The notes below the pieces were generated by a model, which saw only the letters and a list, made by a program, of their open reading frames with translations, was not told the DNA's origin and searched no databases. This document shows, one piece after another, positions 54,201 to 63,773 of a DNA stretch of 64,000 bases. Each line of letters opens with the position of its first letter. The stretch's first letter is position 1. Origin of the DNA: Achatina immaculata (Eukaryota > Mollusca > Gastropoda > Stylommatophora > Achatinidae); the NCBI GenBank assembly GCA_009760885.1, contig CM019713.1:26737927-26801926 (forward strand), written 5' to 3'. Made by a program: the position numbers and the translations under genes.

Positions 54201-57200
54201 GGATGTGTATAGAGCTAGGAATTATTGAAAAGAGCAGAATACAAATAGTAGACTGTCATTTTTTTTTATTAAAATAGCAAATCAAGTGAGCTTTTAAACG
54301 TATTCTGCAATGCATTTTTCATTTTAATAGAGAAATATAGTAAAACCTATCATGAACTGAGCTTGGAAATAAATGTTAAAAATGGCTTTCATCATCATCA
54401 GGTGCTGTACCGGCAGGCTTTTGTGCTCATGCTTCTCCGCAGATCTTGATCCTTGATGTTTTCCAACAGCTCAGTTTGTTGACCCTCTGCCTTGTTTTTG
54501 ATTGTCCATGGTCTTCTTTCATGGCATATTTCTCTTTTCCCCCGTTTATCATCTTCCCGCTGTGATGTTTTCATTTTCCCATATTCCCCTCATTTTTCAC
54601 TACATGTCCAACAAATGTTGAGTATCGTTTTCTTATGGATTTAATTAGATTCCTCTCTTGGCTAGATTTTTGTTAAAGATTCCTTGTTTGTCATCTCAGC
54701 TGTCGAAAGCGCTCTTAACATTCTTTTGAGAAAATGGGTTTGTTTTAAAAAAAATATTTTCAATTTCCCACCTTACGAAAGATCCAGAAGAGAGAAAAAA
54801 AACGGGACAAGAATTTATAAAAATACCTTGTCTGAGAATGGCATGAAATATTTTGAAGGCCTCTCTTTCTTCCCTGCAAATATTGTACTCACCACATAGA
54901 GCCAGGTGCAAATATTGTACTCACCACATAGAGCCAGGTGCAGATATTGTACTCACCACATATAGCCTGGTGCAAATATTGTACTCACCACACAGAGCCA
55001 GGTGCAAATATAGTACTCACCACATAGAGCCAGGTGCATGATGAAGAAGTTCATCCTAGACCGCCTCCTCTCTTTGGACAGAGCGATGGCAGCAAGAACA
55101 GTGACGTTGCCAGCGACGATAAAAATGAAAAGGATGACTAGAAATCCTATCTGAGCATCCTGGGAAGATATCATTTAAAAAAAACAGTAGATAATTAGAA
55201 ATAAAACACTGAGCATTTTGATCTTCCTTGTAAGAAAAATGGGCACAAAATGCAGGAAGGATTCGTCTCCTTACAAAGATGACACTAAAAAGCTAACTAT
55301 TTAATTCTTCATCCAATTTTCGTGTTTTACCTGTTGTGTTGTTTTTGTATGTGATTCTTTAAAATGGCCTTTGCCGAAATTTTGGATTGTTGTATGGTCT
55401 TCATTTATATGTGCTCATCTCACTTTCTGCCATTTTTTTTTTCATGCCCATTTTCCTCACTCTTTCTATTTTTACCAATAAGTGACGTGACGAGATAACT
55501 ATTTTTAGAGTTTACCGTAGCGTAAAATTACGATTTCCTGTCTATGGAACAAGGCCTCATGACTAGTCATCATTATTTTAAAAAAACATCTTTTCAAGAC
55601 AAGTGACTCTTTGTAGGTTAATGTATAAAATGGGAAAAAAGTAGGAGCAGCTTTATTACTTAACGATTACAAAGTTGTGACGTTTCGGCGTGAGCCTTAA
55701 TCATACAAAAACATACAGGACGAAGAAATAGGGAGAGGAGATAAAGTATAGACTTACATGAATACTGTTTAAAAAAAAATAAAATAAAAAAATTTTTTTT
55801 TTTAAAAGGAGTACTTAGCTGTAAATTGCACGGTGTGGCTTGTCTGGCGGTGTGTGTCAGGAATGGATCTGGTAGGACGTGGAAATTGTTTAAATAGAGA
55901 CCTGTGACATGTGGTCGGTGGGTTGTAACTGGGGGTGGTGGATGGGGAACCGGGGAGGGGAGAGAGAGTGACGCACTACTGGCCTAGCTAGGAGAATTTG
56001 AAACAGGTGATTGGGGAAGAGGTGTTGCAGAGAAGAGGGGTTGCAGAGAAAATAGCGGGGTTGCAGAGTGATGCTGTGAGGAAGTTTGAAAAGTAAGAAG
56101 GGGTGGATTTAGTGGAGAGGTACTATAATGACTGAAGAAGATGATGTTACGTGTAACTAAACAGCGAGTTTAACCCATGTGGTTCCAGCGTCCCATAATT
56201 TTGAATGCAGCGGTTCTCAAGTGCCAGGCGGCTTGTGTCATCTGCGTGACATTGTTTAATGGCTGTTACCAGAAAATCAGATTTGCCTCTGTGGTTGGGG
56301 CCATTGAAATGATTTGGGACTGGTTTCGAAGCATGCTGGGTGATGTCGTACAGATTTTTTTGCATGCGGTCCCCTAATCTGAGGCCAGTCTCACCGATAT
56401 ATGTTATCCTGCTTTTTTTTCCTGTTTTTTTTTAAACAGTATTCATGTAAATCTGTACTTTATCTCCTCTCCCTATTTCTTCGTCCTGTATGTTTTTGTA
56501 TGATTAAGGCTCACGCCGAAACGTCACAACTTTGTAATCGTTAAGTAATAAAGCTGCTCCTACTTTTTTCCGATTTTATACATTCTAGTATCACAGCTTT
56601 ACTGCAGTGTTTAGTGTATAGTTGTATACTTATACACCAATTATTGTGTTACTTCGTAGGTTAAGAGTTAATTCAGTGCATAGACCCATAAAGGTCCAGT
56701 AGATAGTGTTAGTACAGTCGTTTCTAGTGGCCAGGTTCGCATCTTAAAGGGATACAACCAGTTAACCCGAGGAAATCACTGCTCGTCTTCTCTCTGTAAA
56801 AATAGGGAAGAAAAGTCGCTCATGATTGATACCCGACGCGTCATTTTCTAGTGTTAGAAAATAAATTGTTATAGACGAAAATTTATAGTTTAAACATATT
56901 TTCATAGTTAAAAAAAACAAACTAAAATGAAACATCTACTGCGACTCCACTTATCATGGTCACTCCATTACCTTGACCACTGTTGTCATGTCTCTATTTC
57001 CACCTCGTGCCTAACTAACTGATTCTACAACTCCACTTATAGCTGAAAATAAATATCAAATAATCAGCACGTTCATTATACCCAGCAGATTTCGTGTCAG
57101 TTAGCAAATCAGCGTAATTTTTTATCAGTACAAGGTACAAGTATATCTAATGATACCAGAAGTCATCTCTCCACGCCTATTAAAGCTGAACAGAAAATAT

Positions 57201-58971
57201 TTCTGCGCCCGTCCATTTTTGACAGAACATATCTTGTATTATTATAATGCCTGACATTGTTTTTTTCCCCATGGAGAAAGTCTGGCTTGACAGAGCTGCA
57301 ACAAAATGGGCAGTTAGTTTCTTCAGAAAAGGTCGACCCCCTCTTTTTGTTATTCTCGTCCGATGTCATAATGTCGGTATTTTTGGAGTATTTGATTACA
57401 AACATAAGCACTAATTTATAAATTGAGGGGCCCCGGGAGAGTGGGGGTGGGGTTACAGGAAGGAAGAGACACATTGCTTCCGCTTTCGGGAAAGGAAGAC
57501 ACGTAGCCAGACAGATGAGACAGATGCGCTCAGCAAGAAGCAGTTCAGACAGAGAGAAAACAGACAGCACAATCTGCGTGAAAGCAGAGCCAAAGCCTGA
57601 CACTAACAACTGACGGGAATGGATTTCCTATTTTAACAGATTATGTTTAAACAAAAAAAATTACAATATAAATTTCTTCTTGTTGTTGCTATCAGTGTTT
57701 GGAGCTATCACTTTCAAATTCTGCACTTTAAAGTAAAACGTGTGGTTTCTTTATTTCAGATATTATCTCCAGAGATTCCACTTTTATCGAGAATTTCAAT
57801 TTCTACAAATAACCCGAGTCTACGGAGAAAGGGTGGGGGGAGGTGGAGGGGGAGTGTACAATAACATTTCTTGCAGCAAGAGTTGGCAACCCTCTCCTAC
57901 AAAAAATGGGCCAAAGGTCATGTCCGTGTCTATGGGTGGTAGACTACATTCATCTACGAAGCTAATAAATGATAAATTAAAAGAAACCAGGAATATTTTA
58001 TTTCAGTAGTATTATGTTTTACGGACACAACAGCTAGTTTAATTCTTGATTCTTCCATATTTAAAAATTTAAATGGCTACATTTCAGTGGTTCTCAACAA
58101 GGAGGCAGGTGGTTCCGCGGAGAAAAATTTCAATATTCACTAAATACCACGGTATAAGAATGCACAAGTATAATGGTCGAGATCCTTTCTTGATGATGAT
58201 TTAATATTCAGGGGAAGATTGGGGTTCAGCATGGGTTGAAAAAAAATAGGGCTATGACTGAATTAATGCAAACAACATAGGACTAAAGATCAACGTAGGA
58301 AAGACAAAGTTAATGAAACAATATTTGAACAACAGAAATGTACTCAGAGTAGATAGCAAGTTGGTGGAGGTCAACGAATTTGTATACCTTGGCAGCAGAG
58401 TAGTAGAAAATGGAGACAGCACAGAGGACATCAACAGCAGACTTACTAGAGCAAACCAGGCTTTTGCAGTGCTGCAGACTTTATGGAAATAAAAAAAAAA
58501 AAAACTAAGCACAAATATGAAAATCAGGATATTTAAGAGTAATGTTCTAAGTGTACTATTCTATGGAAGTGAATGCTGGAAAATCACCAAAACCATAGAA
58601 AACAAGTTAAATTCTTTCCAGACTAAATGTTTACGAAGAATTAGAAAAATATTTTGGCCAAACATCATAAGAAATAACATCTTATTAGCAGAAATGCAGG
58701 TGAAGCCACTGACAGCAATTATTGAGGAAAGACGCTGGCGATGGTTGAGACATGTGCTCCGAATGACTGACAACTCACTACCAAAAATAGCACTAAGATG
58801 GACACCACAGGGGAACAGAAGTAAGGGTAGACCAAAAGAGACATGGAGAAGAACAACAGAAAGGATGTTGAGCAATAGAGGGTTCACCTGGGCAAGAGCA
58901 GAAAAAAAGGCGAAGGACAGGCATTTGTGGAAAACCCTTGCAGAAGCCCCATGTGCCCTGGGCACTTAAGG

Positions 58972-59035
<64 letters not shown>

Positions 59036-62000
59036 TGAATTACTGAACCACTGAATAGTTGAAACCAAGGATTTTGATAACCATTACAAAATTTTTTTTG
59101 TTTTTGTTTTTTTTTTGGGGGGGGGGGTATCTTTTCTGTTCCTAAACACAATAAGACATAGAGCCAGTATCACAAAGGTTATACCTAAAAGCAGAAGAAG
59201 TATACAGTCTGACCAATACCTGGCCAGATTTGCCCTCAAATATTCACCTCATAGAACGGGCTAATCGTTTTATGAAAGAGATTATCGCGCTAGCAGTGGC
59301 ATGAAGGTGAGATAAGACAGGGGACAGAAGCGCCAGCCAAGACTTCGCCCTACCTCACGCCGTCGCTGATAAAACTGTTGTGTTAATAGACTGGTCGATT
59401 TCAGGGGGGGGGGGGCTGGATATGCTCTCATGGCTGTAGGCAGGGCCACCGAAAGAAAGCTTATAAGGCGGTGCAAAACTCCCCCCCCCCCCTTCCAAAC
59501 CTCGTTTATCCACGTTTTAATTCACTACAGAGCCCTTCAGGCCCCATCTTTAAAACAGATAAAAACTACCTGGGCTCCATTTTCCTGGATCAGTCCGCCG
59601 GATGGACCCCTTCTCATAGGGCCTGGCTATGGGGCTTGGCGAGAATCATCCGCAGCAAAAGATGAAGTTTTACCTGGCCCTAATCATTGACCATGCTCGA
59701 TGTCTTGTGTAAAGATCTCCATGCCAGTTTCCGCTTGCGAAAGAGCCCTACATGGGGGCTTCATGATTCTCCAAGCAAGGGCCGGTTAGACAGCGATAGC
59801 ACACCGTAGGAGCAAGATAGTGCATACCGAAATGTCTTTTCTTTGAAAGTAATGGGCTGTAGATTTTACAAATCTTTGCCCACACAGGACAGATAAGCTT
59901 ATGTGAGGGAAACTGTCAATGGAAAAACTGCAAAGTATACTTAAGTACGATATGTGTGTGTGTGTTGTGTGTGTGTGAGTGGGGGGTGGGGGTTAGCAAT
60001 TAAATTGAACAGGCTTAGCACAGAGACTCAGAGGAGACTGAGGTGAAAGTTACTGTTTCATGTAAGAAGTATTTGTAAACAGTAACTGCCAGACCAGATC
60101 GTTATGTCATGGGGGAAGACAGTGATGTGTCTGCTGTGTCTGGCTGGTCAGTGGATTACAAAGTAACAGCAGAGATCACAAGTAGAGGGGGGATTAGGTC
60201 ATATATCAGGAGGTGTACTGTGTAGATCGGAAGGGGCCGGGCCCTTACTAGGTTTAGCCTAAGTACCTGGTCGGTGCTTTATTCCGGGGTGTGTACCTGG
60301 TCAGTGGTTTATTCCTGGTTGTGTACCTGTGTCGGTGGTTTATTTCTGGTTGTGTACCTGGTCGGTGGTTTATTCCTGGTTGTGTACCTGGTAAATGGTT
60401 TATTCCTGGTTAGTGGTTTATTCCTGATTGTGTACCTGGTCAGTGGTTTATTCCTGGTTGTGTACCTGGTAAATGGTTTATTCCTGGTTGTGTACCTGGT
60501 CAGTGGTTTATTCCTGGTTGTGTACCTGGTCAGTGATTTATTCCTGGTTGTGTACCTGGTAAATGGTTTATTCCTGGTTGTGTACCTGGTAAATGGTTTA
60601 TTCCTGGTTGTGTACTTGGTAAATGGTTTATTCCTGGTTGTGTACCTGGTCAGTGGTTTATTCCTGATTGTGTACCTGGTCGGTGGTTTATTGCTGGTTG
60701 TGTACCTGTGTTTGTGGTTTATTGCTCGTTGTGTACCTGTGTCGGTGTATTTTAAATGATAAACATGCTTTCACCTAAAAGTCTGCCCTGTGTGGCTGGA
60801 ATGACTTTCCAGTTTCGAAATAAATTTTTAAAAAAAACACCTTTGCCAAGTTATTAAAGTTCCTGATAGAAAGGAATTTCACGTAAGAAACATATTCTGA
60901 AAGATGTTGATGTTTCTTGTTGATGAAAAAAAAACGTTAAGCATTTGAAATATTAAAATCTGTGGAGAGTTGTGCAGTTGTCAAAACAATCAAAGAATCT
61001 TTTCGGAAAATAAGAAGAAACCAAATAAGAGAAAAAAGAAACTTCTTCATAGCATTTTTCTGTTGAAATAAGTTAAAATTTACAGGTAACAGACACTGCT
61101 CAGCTGTTGTAATGTTATAATCTGATGGGAGCACGCGAGACTTGCGCAGAACAGCGGTCAACAAGGGATATATTCGCTACTTTGTCTAGGGAAACTGGTA
61201 CAATTTTATCAAGATTTTCAGGTAAGTTGTCAGGTTAGCTACGAAATGAGTGGCACAGGTGCTTGAAGGAACATATTAGCATGAATTTCACCCTATTCGA
61301 ACTGTTGTAAATACCTCTTTTTTATTTTTCAGATAAAATGAGTAGGTTTCTGTATCACACGAATGACATACAAGAAATAATAATGGAAACTATTGCCTTT
61401 TTATTATGAACAATACATTATTATAGCATTCTTTGAAAACTGAAACTGTACACAAACAATATTAGACGCCGCGAATTTGTCCAGTTCTCCTCTCTGGCAG
61501 CAGTAAGATCTGAATCAAAAGATGACGACATATTCCTGTATGTGGACCATTTGAAGCAGCTAAACTATGACATGGAAGCTTGTTATATTGGATACATCTG
61601 TGGTGACTGCTGATGTTGACGTAGCATTTCAAGAAGTGCTCATCAGCGTACAGAACGATATGGAAGCCCAAGCAGTTTTTAAACGAGGGAAAGATTATTT
61701 TTGTATAAACAGTTTCCCAAAAAGTTTCCACAGCTTTGGGAGAAAGGGAAACCTTTTTTTCACGGCATTTCCCACGTTATATTTGGTAGAATCTGGTTTC
61801 ATTCGAGTAAGTTATTTGTTAACAAACGCGCGCACACTTTAACATAATGAGCAGAGGTGATCACTTACCACACAGCGGAACTTGACATTAAAAAACTTAC
61901 ATGACTTCCACCAAGCTCAAGGATCACAATGACCATATAATAAATTCCACTAACAATGAAACTATGCATGTAATTGTGTGCTGTAAGCTGCGTTAATAAA

Positions 62001-63773
62001 CGCTGTACAAACAGAAACATATAACCAGTGTAATGGGGATGATGTGGAAAGGGGAGGAGGCACAAAAGAAAAGCAAGGTCAGAAGGGGCCACCGGTGAAA
62101 AAAAGATGAGAAACACTGCTCTAGTGTACCGACAGGTCAAGGACGGGAAACAACACCCTATCCCGTAGGTAGCGCCATGGCATCACAGGGTTACCGTTAT
62201 CATTTTACACGTGATAGAGAAGTGTGGCTGCCAACTATTAACGGGGTTGCACCTAATGAATGAAGTGAAGGTGAATACATGAAAGAGAAAGAGATGAAGT
62301 GAAGAGATTTTGTGAAATACGCAACTGAGAAGAAAGGAACAAAGAATCGGAACAAATGAAGTGTAAAAAAAAAAATTAAACATTCAAAATATCCCGATGG
62401 TTCTCTAACTTTTTCTAATAGTGGCACATTTGTCAAAGAAAATTTCTTCTTAATATAAATTTATTTTACAGTTTAAAGTAGTACACTGAATGTGCTGTAA
62501 TTTGAACGGAAATAATCTTACTACAACAAAAAAAAACTGGTGAAAAAAAAAAAACAGAAAAATTTGATTTTCTTGCGGTACACAGCTTGAAAACTACTGA
62601 CATGAACATCAACACACGAAGATGATGCACGTTGAGATACCTTACGTTTTGTAAATACGAATCCACCCCGGATGTGGCTGTAAATAATGAAATTAAACTG
62701 CTGCCAAACAGTAAAAAAAAAACAAACTGAACAAACAGGAGAGAATTTTGGAATCATAAAAAGTGAATGTGTAATCATTATTCTCATCTGTAATAACCTC
62801 ACGTTAAGAGAGACAGACATGACACTGCTGTTGACAGTGTCTGACAGGAGAAGGCGGCACTGGACTGGCCAGGTTGTAAGAATGGCACGAGCAGCCTTGA
62901 TGCGGACTCCACAGGGTAAAAGAAGCACTGGCCGACCCAGAGAGACACGGAGACGTACAGGAGAGAATGCTGGCAAGCAAAAGGACTGGTCTGGGAGACA
63001 GCCAGGAAGATGGCGAAGGATCGACAAAAGTTGGAATCTCTTGCCACCAAGAGCCCTATGTGTCTTGGGCACTGAAGGGACAAATGAGAACGAATGAATG
63101 AATGATAGTTATTTTTAAAGTGTAAAGAATTGGGCATGCAGGCCAGCCTTACATTCTGCCCTTCATCACTCCATCTTTCATTGTTCCTACACACTCGATT
63201 TAATACAAGTATACAAATTAGATTAGGAAAAAACAAACCAAAAGTGTGCAGAATTAAACTATTAAATTCGCAGTATAAGAGAATAAGTAATTAACCTAAG
63301 AAAATAGTGTGTAGAGCTAACAAGGAAATCATACAAAAAACAGACAAGAGTGCCCAAACCATGACGATCTAAGGCATGAGACATGGCCAGAGGGCACAAG
63401 ACTGGGGCAAAAGCTTTGGATCTGGAGAGGACTGAGTGGCTTTGCCATGTCGACAGGGATCAGGATCTGATGTGACCAACAGTCTCGAAAGCAGAAGAAG
63501 AAGAAGAAGAATACAAAAACAGAATGTTGTTGGCTATAGTGTGGAAGGTTTATACAGAAAATATTCGTTAAAAAACACACAATAAAAAGTGGATGAAAGC
63601 AAGAATATGCATTTAAAAACCTGAAGATGTATACATACCTTGTAAAACTCAGGCATCTTTTGAACACTTTCATTTATATAACTTCCGTTTTGCAGATAGT
63701 TAACACTCATTGTATGCGCTATATTTATGGGCGTGGTAGCAGGTACATCCGATATATCCATCACGGTTGTCAT
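43656..63773 (-). CDS. class A GPCR, CCAP receptor / neuropeptide S receptor-like (span)
   Basis: Nine exons, plus a likely 26-bp microexon, join to about 388 residues with all seven membrane segments. The extracellular N-terminus has two N-glycosylation sequons (NGS, NES). TM1 has GNVTV, TM2 LALCDLLTAP, TM3 [20 protein letters not shown]4 [20 protein letters not shown]5 [14 protein letters not shown]6 [13 protein letters not shown] and TM7 [17 protein letters not shown]. The disulfide cysteines are in EFFC before TM3 and PMC in loop 2. The tail has a CCCC palmitoylation-type cluster. [17 protein letters not shown] before TM6 and [10 protein letters not shown] after TM7 match the CCAP/neuropeptide S receptor family best, with the vasopressin family as the nearest alternative. 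It should be a plasma-membrane neuropeptide receptor; ligand identity is inferred from family. Confidence 0.93.
44778..44958 (-). CDS. GPCR exon 8 (TM6-TM7, NPIIY)
   Basis: This exon encodes [20 protein letters not shown], then [20 protein letters not shown], the NPxxY motif in [12 protein letters not shown], and TRVCRYI. The acceptor is TTTTGCCAG|TG and the donor is CCG|GTAAGT. Confidence 0.97.
45159..45323. repeat. foldback: 33-bp inverted arms around (TA)n
   Basis: ATTTAGGATTTTCCAGATAT CTCAATTGAAGAG at 45159-45191 is repeated as its perfect complement at 45291-45323. The centre is about 80 bp of TA. It lies in the intron between GPCR exons 7 and 8. Confidence 0.95.
45345..45602 (-). mobile_element. 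tRNA-derived SINE, well preserved
   Basis: The minus strand opens GGGTGTCTGAGTGGCGAAGT GGTTAGTGCAC (A-box) then GGGGGTTCGAATCCGGC (B-box), followed by a body of about 180 bp and an AAGT-rich tail. It is the clearest head in the window. The 3' half recurs at 62100-62198. Confidence 0.88.
45850..46093 (-). mobile_element. tRNA-derived SINE, fourth copy
   Basis: The minus strand opens GAGGAGCCGCGTTAGCGCGG TGGATAAGTCACTCG with GGTTTCGATTTCC as a weakened B-box. The body has GGTTCACTCAGCCTCA like the other copies. Confidence 0.78.
46689..47319 (-). mobile_element. LINE-B 3' fragment with target-site duplication
   Basis: The minus strand encodes [40 protein letters not shown] and [20 protein letters not shown]. 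The 12-bp direct repeat AGAAATGACTTT at 46677-46688 and 47320-47331 brackets the copy with its (CATT)n tail. Confidence 0.93.
47588..47665 (-). mobile_element. LINE-B tail remnant
   Basis: Only the (CATT)n tail and the last 60 bp of the family (TTTGCATGTCCCATGTGGAA) are present. Confidence 0.7.
47740..48276 (+). mobile_element. LINE-C 3' fragment with (GA)n tail
   Basis: The plus strand shows the [12 protein letters not shown] segment, a frameshift, then [40 protein letters not shown] and [12 protein letters not shown], ending TTAAAGTTC(AG)n. It lies 46 bp from the donor of GPCR exon 7. Confidence 0.93.
48323..48395 (-). CDS. GPCR exon 7 (loop 3 end, TM6 start)
   Basis: This exon encodes [20 protein letters not shown] followed by LIVF plus one base. 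The acceptor is GCGTTCAG|TGT and the donor is TTTG|GTAAGA. The split valine codon with exon 8 gives [14 protein letters not shown], the complete TM6 with its CWSP motif. Confidence 0.93.
48791..48816 (-). CDS. predicted 26-bp GPCR microexon (intracellular loop 3)
   Basis: Exon 6 ends in phase 1 and exon 7 starts in phase 0, so an exon of length 3n+2 is required between them. The only candidate spotted is this AG|...|GTAAAA segment. It completes the split glycine codon and adds SGEEASFD in frame before CQSSRGIIP. The donor fits but the acceptor (AATAATGAG) lacks a pyrimidine tract, so this is a prediction. Confidence 0.35.
49708..49852 (-). CDS. GPCR exon 6 (TM5)
   Basis: This exon encodes [20 protein letters not shown], then [18 protein letters not shown] and [10 protein letters not shown] plus one base. 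It carries TM5 and the start of the third intracellular loop. The acceptor is TTCTCCAG|TTG and the donor is GGAG|GTAAGA. It leaves in phase 1, while the next certain exon begins in phase 0. Confidence 0.95.
50366..50505 (-). CDS. GPCR exon 5 (TM4, extracellular loop 2)
   Basis: This exon encodes (W)[18 protein letters not shown], then [18 protein letters not shown] (disulfide partner) and [10 protein letters not shown]. The acceptor is CCTCCCAG|GG and the donor is CAG|GTGTGT. Confidence 0.96.
50945..51038 (-). CDS. GPCR exon 4 (TM3, DRL motif)
   Basis: This exon encodes [20 protein letters not shown] followed by [11 protein letters not shown] plus one base. The usual DRY at the cytoplasmic end of TM3 reads DRL. 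The acceptor is TGCCTAG|ATT and the donor is AGCT|GTGAGT. Confidence 0.96.
51335..51650. repeat. 33-bp minisatellite, about 9 copies
   Basis: Units AGTCACAACTAGTATTAAAG AAGTTTTATCAGG; being a multiple of three they create an open frame ([11 protein letters not shown] repeats) that is not taken as coding. Confidence 0.95.
52341..52378. repeat. (ATCC)n microsatellite
   Basis: Nine tandem ATCC units in the intron between GPCR exons 3 and 4. Confidence 0.95.
53389..53492 (-). CDS. GPCR exon 3 (TM2, start of TM3)
   Basis: This exon encodes (D)[18 protein letters not shown] and then [16 protein letters not shown], including the conserved disulfide cysteine before TM3. The acceptor is CTTGGCAG|AC and the donor is CAG|GTAACT. 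The aspartate codon split with exon 2 restores LALCDLL. Confidence 0.96.
54877..55036. repeat. 32-bp array spanning the GPCR exon 2 splice donor, 5 copies
   Basis: Copies start at 54877, 54909, 54941, 54973 and 55005. On the minus strand each reads CACCTGGCTCTATGTG|GTGA GTACAATATTTG: the last codons of exon 2, its 5' splice site and the first intron bases. The exon-proximal copy is the functional boundary; four more donor copies lie in the intron. Confidence 0.95.
55021..55159 (-). CDS. GPCR exon 2 (TM1, start of TM2)
   Basis: This exon encodes [20 protein letters not shown], then the intracellular [17 protein letters not shown] plus one base. The acceptor is CTTCCCAG|GAT and the donor is ATGTG|GTGAGT. 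The last 16 bases and the donor are part of a 32-bp tandem array that runs into the intron. Confidence 0.95.
55620..56584 (-). mobile_element. Penelope-like element, 5'-truncated, inverted terminal repeats
   Basis: The minus strand at 56412-56147 encodes a GIY-YIG endonuclease end: [60 protein letters not shown], then a stop. TYIGETG and the distal glutamate in LENRCIQ match the catalytic layout of Penelope-like retroelements. Inverted copies of about 155 bp (55620-55779, 56426-56584) bound the element, as known for Penelope-type terminal repeats. The reverse transcriptase is absent. Confidence 0.87.
56585..58240. other. GPCR intron 1 sequence, no gene recognised
   Basis: It has ordinary A+T-rich content with scattered short ORFs. 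The longest (57163-57609, minus, with an internal [15 protein letters not shown] stretch) lacks family features and splice context. Confidence 0.5.
58245..59030 (+). mobile_element. LINE-C 3' fragment, longest copy, long (GA)n tail
   Basis: It extends further 5' than the other copies: [20 protein letters not shown] and [20 protein letters not shown] at 58270-58490. After a frameshift comes the 150-codon frame at 58517-58969 with [20 protein letters not shown] and [12 protein letters not shown]. The (GA)n tail has about 28 units. Confidence 0.94.
59031..60280. other. GPCR intron 1 sequence, no gene recognised
   Basis: It contains G- and C-homopolymer runs at 59117, 59404 and 59480, and a (TG)n stretch at 59950. 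Nothing with coding features was found. Confidence 0.5.
60285..60745. repeat. 30-bp minisatellite, about 15 copies
   Basis: Units TGGTTTATTCCTGGTTGTGT ACCTGGTCAG with CAGTG/AAATG/CGGTG variants; open in frame because 30 is a multiple of three ([10 protein letters not shown]). Confidence 0.96.
60746..62090. other. GPCR intron 1 sequence, no gene recognised
   Basis: Mostly A+T-rich. Open frames on both strands at 61462-61842 have no recognised motif. Confidence 0.45.
62100..62198 (+). mobile_element. SINE 3' fragment
   Basis: GTGTACCGACAGGTCAAGGA through CATCACAGGGTTACCG matches, inverted, the 3' half of the SINE at 45345-45602. The head is missing. Confidence 0.6.
62395..62600. mobile_element. 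possible hAT-type MITE
   Basis: The ends GATGGTTCTCTAACTTTTTC and the complement of AGCTTGAAAACTACTG resemble the CAGYGGTTCTCAAAC ends of hAT MITEs. No clear 8-bp target duplication was seen. Confidence 0.35.
62795..63105 (+). mobile_element. LINE-F 3' fragment with (GAAT)n tail
   Basis: The plus strand reads [40 protein letters not shown] and [15 protein letters not shown], with the same layout as the LINE-C end but a different sequence and a GAATGAATGAATGA tail. Confidence 0.8.
63639..63773 (-). CDS. GPCR exon 1 (N-terminus)
   Basis: The first ATG after an in-frame TAG is at 63773. The 45-residue segment begins [20 protein letters not shown] and contains [12 protein letters not shown] with two N-glycosylation sequons. 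It ends EFYK|GTATGT in phase 0. No cleavable signal peptide is evident, which is normal for this family. Confidence 0.85.

Noticed and set aside
54953..55174. ORF extending GPCR exon 2 into the intron
   Set aside because: The extension [12 protein letters not shown] is read-through of the repeated splice donor; the true exon ends at 55021.
57163..57609. 148-codon minus ORF in GPCR intron 1
   Set aside because: No recognised domain, no splice or promoter context and no composition shift.
58080..58100. hAT-type end CAGTGGTTCTCAAC
   Set aside because: Only one end is seen; no partner inverted repeat or 8-bp duplication was found nearby.
60274..60759. Hydrophobic decapeptide-repeat protein
   Set aside because: A 30-bp minisatellite within GPCR intron 1; changes between units are not codon-biased.
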